Source: Gammaproteobacteria bacterium (GTDB lineage Bacteria; Pseudomonadota; Gammaproteobacteria; S012-40). From it: a stretch of DNA of 42,305 nucleotides. Each line of letters starts with the position of its first letter. The first letter of the stretch is position 1. Location: positions 1 to 42,305 of the forward strand of contig JAOTSL010000001.1 in NCBI GenBank assembly GCA_029864945.1. The letters are read 5' to 3'. Position numbers and translations under genes: made by a program. Below, piece after piece: positions 16,301 to 24,490 of this stretch. The notes below the pieces were generated by a model that saw only the letters and a program-made list of their open reading frames with translations, was not told the DNA's origin and did not search any database.

Positions 16301-19300
16301 GAATTGGTGTACTCGTCATCAATACTTAGGTCATTGCTAGGAATAATCGTATCAATTACACCGTCCTCACCCGGAAGAATAACCGCCGTACCGTACATTA
16401 ATCCTTTGTTGTACGGACTATCCTTTTCAAACAACGCGTATACGTCATTCTCACTTTTTTCAATATTTAATTTACCATCTCTTCCCGCAATAATTGCGGT
16501 TGCCTGCGCTTTGGTCACAGCTGGATGAGCCAGATGTGCGCAAAGTGCATCAAGACGCCAATCATCGCTACGACAGAAATCACGAAGATCCTGTTCCTGA
16601 ACATCCCACAGACCATCGCCGTCAGAGTCAACTAAACCAGGATTTGAAAATACACGCTCAAGCTCGCCATTACGACTAATCAACCAGCCCAGTTTAGCTT
16701 CTGCAAAGTCACCAATTCCATCGTGATCACTGTCCTGCGAATCAGGAAAACCATCGCCATCACCTACCCCGTCACCACTGGTATCAACACTCGCCAGCTC
16801 GGCAGCTGTTTTCTCGCGGAACCGGCCATTGGAAAGTTTTTCCGGGCCATACTTGCTGTTATCAAAACTATCTGTACTGCTATCAGTTGATCCGAATAGA
16901 AATTCTTCGTGAGCAAATAAACCGTCTTTATCCAGATCCTGGAGGAATGATAATCTAATATCCTGACCTGGTCGGACGAGAATCTCGTCGAAGTCAGCCG
17001 CCGCAGGCACATCAACATTAGTACGTGCGAACCAGCTATTGTTTAAGTCACCATGACGGAATGTTTTCACACGATACAGTCGATCCGGGCCACGAGTAAC
17101 CTCATCACATGCGCAACCGATTTGTACCGGTGTGGAACAAAAGTTACCGACTTCCGATGTTGCAGTTGACGATATGCCACAAGTTACGCGAGTTTCGTAA
17201 CCACTAACAAACTCCTCCTCATCACCAACGGACAATTTAGTATCCAGTACACCATTAGCACCAGCTCCAATGACCAGCGCTTTGGGTGCAACACCCGTGG
17301 TATTAAACGGCACAAGCTGAATATCATCACCTTCGGCGAGGCTATCCACTCTTTTATTCGGCCCAGCAATAATGCCTGTTTCAATGTCCGGATTACGTAG
17401 ACGACCTTGAGCGTCAAAATAATCTTTGCTGAGATCGTGTTTAGGAATACCCAATACACTTTGCAATAAATATCCTAAAGAAATTGCATTGGCTTCACCC
17501 GCATCCCCAAAACCACCAACATATTGCTGTCCAGATACACCGGTATCATCCAATGCACCAGCGGTTGCAATGTAATACTCTTCTGTTCCTAACTCACCAA
17601 AATCAAAAACAATACCGGCGGTTCTGTCGCGTGCAACCTGATTGGCAAAAGCAAAGTTACGATCATATTCATCACTGATATCAAAGTTAGAGACTTTAAA
17701 GATTAAACTGCGAGGATCACGCATCAAGGTTTCTACCAGATTTGCGTAAACATCGTTTGATGTGAAAATATAAGGCCCTTTGGATTTATTAAATGGCCCG
17801 AGATTAATTTCCAGATCACCAGATTCAGCCATCAATGTTGCAATCGGAATACGCTTATTGCGATTTTGCGGGTCTATCTGTAACACAGTAACTTGCAAGT
17901 TCTTCACAGTTAAGGCGACATCACCTGTGTTCTCTACCTGCAGATCAATACTGATACGTGCACCACTCAGCTCACGAGTGACAGCACTTGTTTTACTCAG
18001 CTCAGCGCCTTTGTTAAGTGAGTTTTCGTAAGCCCGCTGACTTTCCTTCGCGCTGCTCTGTTCAATTTGAATTGCGGTACTGTTGGTTCGACTAAACTCC
18101 CCGCCAATATTAAATTGAGCCCCCACCGCTACGCCGGCAGAAAAATTAAAACCACCGTCATAACCGGCTTGCACATTTCCTTCACCATTAACGCCCAAAC
18201 CTACAGACAGACTGGAAGAGAACTCATTAGTCGTTTCTCTGCTGTTAGAAAAAGAGGTATTTGCACCACTGGACAATGAAGCACTGGTACTTGATTCGCT
18301 CGTTACCGTTGTGCCGTTATCATTTTCATAAGTGTATTGTTCATCAATCTGTAACTTGACCTGACCCACTTTGATTTTGATATTAGGTAAATCAGCAATG
18401 CGTGGATTACGATTGAGTTCAACCAATTCCTGTGCATCTTCAAGCTGATCACCATCGGTATCTGCTAGGTTTGGTGATGTGTGAAAGAAGAAATGCTCAG
18501 CACCGTCAGGCAAACCATCACCATCGGAATCCTGATTATTTGGCGCGCTATAGACTACGTTCCATTCCAGATAATCATTTAAACCGTCAGAATCAGTATC
18601 GATAGAACGCGGATCCGAAACAACGCTGTGCTCTTCAAGATCGGTTAACCCATCTCCATCGGTATCTGCAATTGTAGGATCACTACTGACTTCCCGACTT
18701 TCTTGAGTTCCGTTTGCAAAATGGATAACAATAAGCTGACCACGCAACTCTTCATTATCAGAAAGACCATCACCATCGCTATCGATCATACCGGCAACTA
18801 CATCGGCGTCATCGATTAAGTCATTTCCATTTGTATCTACCCAGTTATCAACTACACCATCCAGGTCGATATCCATCAGTACGATAGTCTGACCGTCTAC
18901 AGTAATTGTGTCACCGGCGGATAAACTGCCTTTTGTACCGCTGGTTTCCCAAGCACCTGACAATGCTAATGAAACTGCCGTTGCTGGCGAACCGGCGAAG
19001 ACGGCACTAATAGGGTTGTAATTAACACCGCGCGTACCAATCGCATCAAGCTGATTACCAAACTGATCTTTCACGTTTACAACAGCAACACGATAGGTCA
19101 CTTCATTTTGCGAAGTAGTCGTAATGTTAACTGCGGTTTTATCAGATTCATCAGCCCATTCAACAGAACGTATAAAGACAGTTCCAACTTCACCGTTTAT
19201 ATTTTCCTGAGTGATGACGTAGTTTTGCAAATTAACCGCGCTGCTGCCCATAATGGAACTGAACGATACGGTTACACTTGTGTTGGCCGTTGAAATTGCA

Positions 19301-21465
19301 CCGACAACGTAAGGTATTTTAGACGCATCAGCCACTGTTGTTGCACCATCAAACGTGAACTCAACAGAGAAGTTACTGCTGTCCATTTTATTGCCGGTTG
19401 CATCAGTTACCAAAGGATCAACCACAACAATATACGTTGTGTTATCTTTCATCGGCATAGTTGTTAGAATAACTTGTGTACCGGCAGACGTCAGCTCTGC
19501 AGACAACACTTGCAAACGCGCGCCCTGTGGGCATGTTCCATCTACGGCAAGTGCTTCGTCACAAATAAGATAGTTGTTTGCATCAGCCGCACTTGATCCC
19601 ATGGAATCATTAAAACTCAGACTAATTTGTGTAGTACTAAACGCGTCTGCACGTACCAGCAATGGCGCATCTTTATCATCAAGCAATATACCGAAGCTGG
19701 CAATATTTGAATTTGCAGCAGTATCTACTGAGTTATGCGGCAACGGCATGGCTTTATCCGTTACGTTTTCACTCACTGTAACGGTATATTCCACTCGCGG
19801 TTGTTGTGTTGCGGTAGTTAAAATTACCTGTGTATCAAACACATCCATTTGAGCAGAAACAACATCAATTGTGCTGCCTACAACGCAGCTAGCATCATCC
19901 GCAGGACAATCAGTGACAACAACGGAATAGTTAGTGGTATTAGTAGCTGACGTTGAATCCATTGCTTCGCTAAAGTATAAACGCGTTGTTTTATCACCTT
20001 CCGCTTCCGCGCCTAGTAATTTTGGTTTAACGGTATCTTTTGCTGCAACACCGACGAATGTCGCGCTGTTATGTTCGGAGTCAATTAACAGCCCCTCTTC
20101 GCTTTGAACATTTTTCACTACAACTGTGTAATCAATCCGCTCCTGAGGAGTAGTCGTTAAACGCACGCTCCAGTCATCAACTCTTTCAACCATAGTAATG
20201 TCGAGCGCAGGAGAGTCGATTCGGTAAATATTTTCAATTAAGTTAGGGTCGCCATTACCAAGAGCATCGTCACTAATACGTTCAGAAAAGGTAATAATGA
20301 TGTGATCATTACTATCCGCTAGTGCACTTTTAACTTGAGGTGCACCTTTGCCACTACCCATAAAATTAGCGGTGGCTGGATTAGGGTTTAACAAATTACC
20401 CGGTGCCGGAGTCGCTTGGTCAGTGATATTGCGCGCCTGAACATGATAATCAATACCACTTTGTTGGGGCAGCGTGGTCAGGGCAATCAATGTATTCTGT
20501 GCCTGAAGCTCCGCACTGCTAATATTTAAAACACTGCCCGCTGGGCACACGCCATTGTCAAAATTTGTGGCACAAATTGCAAAATTACCCGGCTGATCAG
20601 CCGTGCTATTAAGTGGCTCACTGAAATATAGCAACACGCCGGTGTTTCCTGTAGATACCGCTTTAACTAATGCTGGTCCAGTAATATCAACAGGGGCCAT
20701 TCCAAAAAAACTCATTTTATTTCGCGCAGGATGAATTAGTTTTCCCGGTGGTGCTGAAAAGATGTTCGCAACAGTAACAAAGTATTCAATGTCGGACTGT
20801 GTAGTCGTAGTCAGAATAATGCGTTTGCCATCTACATCTGTTGCATCAAGTTCGGCTTTTGTTACAACCAGGTCTCCCACATCCTGTCGGGGCCGACCAT
20901 TGTCTGCCGATATAACCCGGTAAGCACTCGTTAATGTTTCTGGTGTTTTTTCGACACTGGTTTTTTCCATTTCATCACTCATGGTTATAAGTAATGTTGT
21001 GTTACTGGTAGCAATGACAGTTTCGATATAGGGTTCTGGTTCAATAGAGCCAGTGAACTCGACAAAGTCGTACGTTGCATCAATGGTGGCACGTGCACCG
21101 ATTTTATTTCGAGTGCCTGCAGGTTTGTTCGCGGACGCATTGACATTATGTGCCAGGCGATATGGTCCCGGTATTTGCGAATCGGTCTGCAAAAAGAGAG
21201 TTGTTTTATCATCGCTCAGGTTACGCTGATTGACAGTTAGACGTTTTCCACTGGTATCAACAACCTGGAAATTTGTGCCGCTAAGAGTTTCGCTGGTAAT
21301 TGTTTCATTAAACTGCACAGCAATATAGTGATTACTCGTTGCGTTTACTGAGCTAATAACTGCAGGTTCGGATTTTTTTGGTGTAGGATTGGGTTCTCCA
21401 GATCCACACCCTCCGATGATAAGCACAAGTGCCACCATGAGAGTAAATGCCATTTTGTTTTTCAT
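13375..21465 (-). CDS. giant surface lipoprotein with Ig-like repeats, TSP3 calcium repeats, PA-like pore domain and PA14 domain
   Basis: A 2696-residue protein. A lipoprotein signal ends at Cys20 (LIIGGC). Residues about 35-835 hold seven SwmB-type Ig-like repeats, each starting like APQVKSALADSNDHIIITFS. Residues about 865-1025 are thrombospondin type 3 repeats (DSDGDGLSDNEE). Residues about 1027-1380 resemble the calcium-linked pore-forming/oligomerisation part of anthrax protective antigen: IKIKVGQVKL, a Ser/Thr/Gly-rich alternating stretch (about 1065-1130), FNIGGEFSRTNST, a helix-rich ESQRAYENSLNKGAELSKTS, then ISIDLQVENTGDVAL. More TSP3 clusters lie near 1508-1620, 1725-1745, 1908-2025 and 2070-2155. 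A PA14 domain spans about 2300-2425. The gene is monocistronic with its own terminator. The order differs from PA, where PA14 is N-terminal. Toxin function is inferred. Confidence 0.85.
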   Translation of the reverse strand: MKNKMAFTLMVALVLIIGGCGSGEPNPTPKKSEPAVISSVNATSNHYIAVQFNETITSETLSGTNFQVVDTSGKRLTVNQRNLSDDKTTLFLQTDSQIPGPYRLAHNVNASANKPAGTRNKIGARATIDATYDFVEFTGSIEPEPYIETVIATSNTTLLITMSDEMEKTSVEKTPETLTSAYRVISADNGRPRQDVGDLVVTKAELDATDVDGKRIILTTTTQSDIEYFVTVANIFSAPPGKLIHPARNKMSFFGMAPVDITGPALVKAVSTGNTGVLLYFSEPLNSTADQPGNFAICATNFDNGVCPAGSVLNISSAELQAQNTLIALTTLPQQSGIDYHVQARNITDQATPAPGNLLNPNPATANFMGSGKGAPQVKSALADSNDHIIITFSERISDDALGNGDPNLIENIYRIDSPALDITMVERVDDWSVRLTTTPQERIDYTVVVKNVQSEEGLLIDSEHNSATFVGVAAKDTVKPKLLGAEAEGDKTTRLYFSEAMDSTSATNTTNYSVVVTDCPADDASCVVGSTIDVVSAQMDVFDTQVILTTATQQPRVEYTVTVSENVTDKAMPLPHNSVDTAANSNIASFGILLDDKDAPLLVRADAFSTTQISLSFNDSMGSSAADANNYLICDEALAVDGTCPQGARLQVLSAELTSAGTQVILTTMPMKDNTTYIVVVDPLVTDATGNKMDSSNFSVEFTFDGATTVADASKIPYVVGAISTANTSVTVSFSSIMGSSAVNLQNYVITQENINGEVGTVFIRSVEWADESDKTAVNITTTSQNEVTYRVAVVNVKDQFGNQLDAIGTRGVNYNPISAVFAGSPATAVSLALSGAWETSGTKGSLSAGDTITVDGQTIVLMDIDLDGVVDNWVDTNGNDLIDDADVVAGMIDSDGDGLSDNEELRGQLIVIHFANGTQESREVSSDPTIADTDGDGLTDLEEHSVVSDPRSIDTDSDGLNDYLEWNVVYSAPNNQDSDGDGLPDGAEHFFFHTSPNLADTDGDQLEDAQELVELNRNPRIADLPNIKIKVGQVKLQIDEQYTYENDNGTTVTSESSTSASLSSGANTSFSNSRETTNEFSSSLSVGLGVNGEGNVQAGYDGGFNFSAGVAVGAQFNIGGEFSRTNSTAIQIEQSSAKESQRAYENSLNKGAELSKTSAVTRELSGARISIDLQVENTGDVALTVKNLQVTVLQIDPQNRNKRIPIATLMAESGDLEINLGPFNKSKGPYIFTSNDVYANLVETLMRDPRSLIFKVSNFDISDEYDRNFAFANQVARDRTAGIVFDFGELGTEEYYIATAGALDDTGVSGQQYVGGFGDAGEANAISLGYLLQSVLGIPKHDLSKDYFDAQGRLRNPDIETGIIAGPNKRVDSLAEGDDIQLVPFNTTGVAPKALVIGAGANGVLDTKLSVGDEEEFVSGYETRVTCGISSTATSEVGNFCSTPVQIGCACDEVTRGPDRLYRVKTFRHGDLNNSWFARTNVDVPAAADFDEILVRPGQDIRLSFLQDLDKDGLFAHEEFLFGSTDSSTDSFDNSKYGPEKLSNGRFREKTAAELASVDTSGDGVGDGDGFPDSQDSDHDGIGDFAEAKLGWLISRNGELERVFSNPGLVDSDGDGLWDVQEQDLRDFCRSDDWRLDALCAHLAHPAVTKAQATAIIAGRDGKLNIEKSENDVYALFEKDSPYNKGLMYGTAVILPGEDGVIDTIIPSNDLSIDDEYTNSNITFPSTDPLLVDTDQDNISDGAEVFGYAAAMSIIENVDPLISETEKLTTAKGDVNWGIAQTVAQGDDVQRVMVNGQTKAGMVLVTAGANGILETEPAGNDVYTGYWFIAPGEDRRLDCAKDSNATDTVSAYEAGTGLLDPNEPVIWSKTSVEPVLVDASCAVELSEYDKNSGKDLKLYGRIVTTDPLRRDSEGDRIADGFEVALGSDPTVVDGANFRDSDMDGLSDTEEQIQGWIVKVNNKVGYLVRSNPFKPDSDFDGLPDFVERDIGTDPNKVDTDDDGLDDWQEFRTVVRASSMQADYDVNGDGNIDVSDKISFTYSADDYAHMSMLFTGFSLVVNGSAINTDPLLSDSDNDDLNDYTEVVTGYRVSETGQNFLGSVILTNPNKADSDGDGLSDYEEKNGVMLNGVTYITDATNADTDGDGRSDFVELEVGSLTDPLMQDAMITVAYDSIYATNLDECSSTGGVKQVFDFETQKFMTIPCTLKTNLLWWLYATGSTDGAVRSKHLLSSSDEFAYVPDGSTTPTAGGHMRLASVDSLAGVDTTAASSEKGLKMSVRACEGGDVYAGGTGDPEGATGCQGGFYAYPTNGKYYSNSADVDFGSGFMGRFLAKWEGYISVPEAGDYEFRVVADDGLILRIDGIDVLSQKLLNGNYVAVTNDALWSDNSRLDAIGTRTFGALQSKIEIYLANAQGAANIRVQIRKKPAPDADGNVPNWLDSDYLTENMVTHEPADGMFSCIGVGRDVTRASYISLDRHNKASNKVPATKDYVPPAPYYGSAEGSEFLIFMEAIEADTDVIKKGSRYFIEPTVNYTTPTIVAAALDLASSRRIITNLVKQENDSNVLENPAMLTTEGGKRYFELSDEGKQLYQQLKSKERFGSQSFVVRKNESIDVSGLITKVDNIDELDECPIGASGVVGQFASKCLKRFSRTFSYDELVSTGSMTLSLRDLASTTGAGVGEGCDVDLTTVISNQ

Positions 21466-21479
21466 TTTGTTTTTCTTTC

Positions 21480-21499
21480 CTTTTCTTTTCTTTTCTTTT
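21480..21499. repeat. (CTTTT)4 pentanucleotide tract upstream of the giant gene
   Basis: Four perfect CTTTT units followed by more T residues to 21503; on the coding strand this is an AAAAG tract ending 14 bases before the start codon and running into the likely ribosome site AAGGA. Such short tandem repeats can change length by slippage. A second in-frame ATG lies four codons into the gene. Confidence 0.8.
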
Positions 21500-21549
21500 T
21501 TTTATACCTAACAACTAAACTCTGCTCAAATTACAATCAAAAAAATTTA

Positions 21550-21757
21550 TTGCAAATAGGCGGCTCACGTATTCTAAATTAATAGTAAATCTTTGAATAG
21601 GCACGATTGAAGTCTTATTTGTAACCCCTTAGGCCTAGGCAAAAAACTTACAATTATGTCCTGCTACTAACTTTATGATATGTTGAGAATATTTAATTGG
21701 AGTGATGGTGGCGAGGTAAATTTATACGAAAAAAAACAAGGGAAGGCGTAGTTAAAA
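21550..21757. repeat. dispersed repeat R2, copy 2
   Basis: Matches 9946-10150 through four identical colinear blocks, with 55, 72 and 31 bp between block starts here against 53, 62 and 40 bp there. It begins 85 bp upstream of the giant lipoprotein start, so it overlaps where that promoter should be. Stops break the frame that is open in copy 1. Confidence 0.75.
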
Positions 21758-21879
21758 TACCGCAGGAAAATTTATTTAGTTTACGCGTGTCAGGGAGTAT
21801 TTTTTATTGAAATCACCTAGCTACCCCTTCGTGGGCGAACCCAGTCAACACGCTTTAAAACCATTTTAGGAGGCTCCCC

Positions 21880-22797
21880 TTAAAACGCTGACTTTACTTT
21901 ATATCCCTTTTTTCGCAACAAACTTAAAACGCCACCCTCACCCGGCAAATGCAATGCGCCTATTGCAATAAATGCATTGCCTTCTTCAATCAGTGGCTTC
22001 ATCCGTTCTGCCATTCTTTTGTTTCTATCAATTATCAACCGCTGATTAAATTCATCTGCAATTTCTTTATCTAACAAGGACATATAACGATTATTGAGAT
22101 CCAGAATTTTTTGCAAGTCGCGAGTTAAATAAATTTCAGTTGTTTCATCAAGAATTTTATTTAAATCTTCACCATTTTCTAATGTGCTTTCAAGCAAGGA
22201 TACCTGTGTTTCAATTTTCATGTCATCAAACACCGCTAGTTGCTCTTGCATTGATTCTAGACCAATTACTTTTTTTCCATTTTTTGATGCTGACTGATAC
22301 AACAAAGCATCAAGAAACAACCCTGTTTTTTGTTCCGGCATACTTAATACTGTAAATATCGCCCAAGGCTTCATCATATTCACTAGGTCTTCGGGCATGT
22401 CCTTTTTTGCCATTTCCGTAACCGCAAGTTGATACGTTTTATCACTGGTTATCGACTTTAAGGTTCGACCATCGCTGAAATACATGCCCCGCAAGATCTC
22501 TTTGGTTGTTTTTTCATCCAGAACCATTTCCATTGCAAATATTTTTGCGCCAGTAAAAGCATTGTTTATTTCGTCAGGCAGATTTATGACCCGCTCATCC
22601 TCGGAGTGCATGGTGCCAAAAACGTAACTGGGTGTTACACCTGGCTTTTCTACTTTCCATAGTACGCCTTTATTAGAGCTCGACTGGCTGGACGAATTTA
22701 GCGCATTACTGTTAGTTGGTTTGTTTGCGCAACCAACGAATAGAAATAAAAGTAGAAAAGGTATAACTAGACTGAAACGGGGGCTGGATATTTTCAA
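21880..22797 (-). CDS. TraB/GumN family lipoprotein
   Basis: A 305-residue protein with a lipoprotein signal (LLLFLFVGC, Cys23) followed by a Ser/Asn-rich linker. The GumN/TraB domain shows FGTMHSEDERVI near residue 60, MKPWAIFTV, KKVIGLESMQEQ, and the C-terminal AIGALHLPGEGGVLSLLRKK. The paired GTxHS and GALHLPG histidines are the conserved putative metal site of the family (Tiki-related). It is probably anchored in the periplasm or outer membrane; the substrate is unknown. It follows phoU on the same strand with a hairpin between, so it may be partly read through from the pst operon. A soluble cousin of the membrane TraB protein encoded at 3084-4325. Confidence 0.87.
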   Translation of the reverse strand: MKISSPRFSLVIPFLLLFLFVGCANKPTNSNALNSSSQSSSNKGVLWKVEKPGVTPSYVFGTMHSEDERVINLPDEINNAFTGAKIFAMEMVLDEKTTKEILRGMYFSDGRTLKSITSDKTYQLAVTEMAKKDMPEDLVNMMKPWAIFTVLSMPEQKTGLFLDALLYQSASKNGKKVIGLESMQEQLAVFDDMKIETQVSLLESTLENGEDLNKILDETTEIYLTRDLQKILDLNNRYMSLLDKEIADEFNQRLIIDRNKRMAERMKPLIEEGNAFIAIGALHLPGEGGVLSLLRKKGYKVKSAF

Positions 22798-22806
22798 AAT
22801 GAAAGC

Positions 22807-22849
22807 CTGCTGGATTGTTAACGTTTATTTATGGTAACAATTCCAGCAG
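22807..22849 (-). terminator. hairpin between phoU and the GumN-type gene
   Basis: CTGCTGGATTGTTA (22807-22820) pairs with TAACAATTCCAGCAG (22835-22849) with one bulged base and a 14-base loop. On the minus strand it is followed by GGCTTTCATTTT, a weak T-rich stretch. It may end the pst-phoU transcript or attenuate the downstream gene, whose ATG is only 9 bp away. Confidence 0.45.
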
Positions 22850-22910
22850 CTAATGTGGAGAACAAAGATGGTCAGTTATGGCATCAAAAAAGCCAGATTA
22901 TGGATGATTA

Positions 22911-23627
22911 CTACTTGCCCAGAACTTGCTTTTCCATCTGCTCAACACTGATATGGCGAACGTCTTTACCTTTTACAAGATACATAACGTATTCACAGAT
23001 GTTGGTCGCTCTATCACCAATTCGCTCAAGCGCTCGAACTGACCAAAGTAAATCGACAACGTCAGGAATTGATCGTGGGTCTTCCATCATGTATGTCATC
23101 AACTGACGCATGATACCTTCGTATTCTTTATCTACCTTACGGTCTTCATGCCATACTTTTAATGCAGCTTCTGCATCCATTCGAGCAAATGCGTCAAGTG
23201 CATCATGCACCATAAGACGAACATGATTTCCCATATGGCCAATCGCCGGCATAGTCGATTTCACATTTTCAGACATTTTTAGCTTTATCGACATTTTACT
23301 GATGCGCTCGGCCTCATCACCAATACGCTCAAGATCCGTAATTGTTTTGATAACCGTCATAATGAGTCGAAGGTCACTTGCGGCTGGTTGACGACGCGCT
23401 AGTATCTGCACGCATTCTTCGTCTATTTCCACTTCGAAAGAATTCACTTTATAATCTGTGTCGATTACGGACTCAGCAAGAGCCCCGTTGCTTTCTTCAA
23501 GGGCTAGAATTGCATTAGCCAGCTGCTGTTCAACCAGCCCACCCATCGCCATCACTTTGCTGCGAATAGCTTCCAGCTCTTCATTATATTGACGTGAAAT
23601 GTGATGACCGATGCCTTCGATGTCCAT
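22911..23627 (-). CDS. phoU: phosphate signalling regulator PhoU
   Basis: A 238-residue protein, the usual length. It has two three-helix PhoU repeats, with the metal-binding signatures TDLERIGDEAERI (about residues 93-105) and RALERIGDRATNICEY (about 197-212). PhoU links the PstSCAB transporter to the kinase PhoR and keeps the Pho response off when phosphate is plentiful; it acts at the inner face of the membrane. It is the last core gene of pstC-pstA-pstB-phoU, 61 bp after pstB. The transcript is likely driven by the Pho box before pstC. Confidence 0.96.
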   Translation of the reverse strand: MDIEGIGHHISRQYNEELEAIRSKVMAMGGLVEQQLANAILALEESNGALAESVIDTDYKVNSFEVEIDEECVQILARRQPAASDLRLIMTVIKTITDLERIGDEAERISKMSIKLKMSENVKSTMPAIGHMGNHVRLMVHDALDAFARMDAEAALKVWHEDRKVDKEYEGIMRQLMTYMMEDPRSIPDVVDLLWSVRALERIGDRATNICEYVMYLVKGKDVRHISVEQMEKQVLGK

Positions 23628-23688
23628 GACTGTTCCTTATAAATAATAAACTGTAATCGCTTACTCGCAACTACTTTGCTGCCGCAAT

Positions 23689-24489
23689 TTAGCCGTAACG
23701 GCCGGTTATATAATCTTCTGTTTTCTTTTTGGATGGATTGGTAAATATTGTATTTGTTGCATCAAACTCTATTAAATCACCCATATATAAAAATGCGGTA
23801 TAGTCAGATACTCGTGCTGCTTGTTGCATGTTATGAGTCACGATTAAGATTGTATATGTGTCTTTTAGTTCATATATCAATTCTTCTATTTTTAACGTTG
23901 AAATCGGGTCAAGTGCAGATGCTGGCTCATCAAGTAACAATACTTCAGGCTCAATCGCTATAGCTCGGGCAATAACCAAGCGCTGCTGCTGTCCGCCAGA
24001 CAATCCCATCGCACTTGATTGCAGTCGATCTTTCACTTCATCCCATAAAGCCGCACCTTTAAGTGCTTTTTCTACAGCTTCATCTAACTTACGCCTTCCA
24101 TTTACACCTTGAATACGAAGGCCATATGCCACATTTTCATAAATTGTTTTTGGAAAAGGGTTTGGCTTTTGAAAAACCATGCCTACGCGACGGCGTAAAT
24201 CAGCAACATTTACTTTAGGGTCATAAATATTATGGCCGTCTATTTCGATGCTACCTTCAATTCGTACATTATCAACCAGATCATTCATACGATTAAAACA
24301 ACGCAACAACGTTGATTTACCGCAACCTGATGGCCCGATAAAAGCAGATACTTTATGTTTTGGAATATCGAGATTTATGCCGTGCAATGCTTCATTTTCC
24401 GCATAAAAAAGGCGCAGATCTCTCACCTCGATACAAACATCTTCTGAAGAAGGTAAGTTGTTAACTGATTTTTTAGAACTTTCACTCAT
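23689..24489 (-). CDS. pstB: phosphate ABC transporter ATP-binding protein PstB
   Basis: A 266-residue protein. All ABC ATPase motifs are present: Walker A GPSGCGKST (residues about 52-60), Q-loop VFQKPNPFPKTIYEN, signature LSGGQQQRL, Walker B VLLLDEPASALD and switch His in IVTHNMQQA. The NPFPKTIY segment is typical of PstB. It powers phosphate import through PstC/PstA by ATP hydrolysis. A 20-residue N-terminal tail precedes the domain. It starts 1 bp after the pstA stop and is thus translationally coupled. Confidence 0.97.
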   Translation of the reverse strand: MSESSKKSVNNLPSSEDVCIEVRDLRLFYAENEALHGINLDIPKHKVSAFIGPSGCGKSTLLRCFNRMNDLVDNVRIEGSIEIDGHNIYDPKVNVADLRRRVGMVFQKPNPFPKTIYENVAYGLRIQGVNGRRKLDEAVEKALKGAALWDEVKDRLQSSAMGLSGGQQQRLVIARAIAIEPEVLLLDEPASALDPISTLKIEELIYELKDTYTILIVTHNMQQAARVSDYTAFLYMGDLIEFDATNTIFTNPSKKKTEDYITGRYG

Positions 24490-24490
24490 G

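Noticed and set aside
15348..20345. many short frames opposite or within the giant lipoprotein gene
   Set aside because: The giant frame is uninterrupted with clear domains; the short frames have no ribosome sites or families.
22807..22849. riboswitch before the GumN-type gene
   Set aside because: Only a single hairpin is visible with no known aptamer motif; listed as a possible terminator instead.
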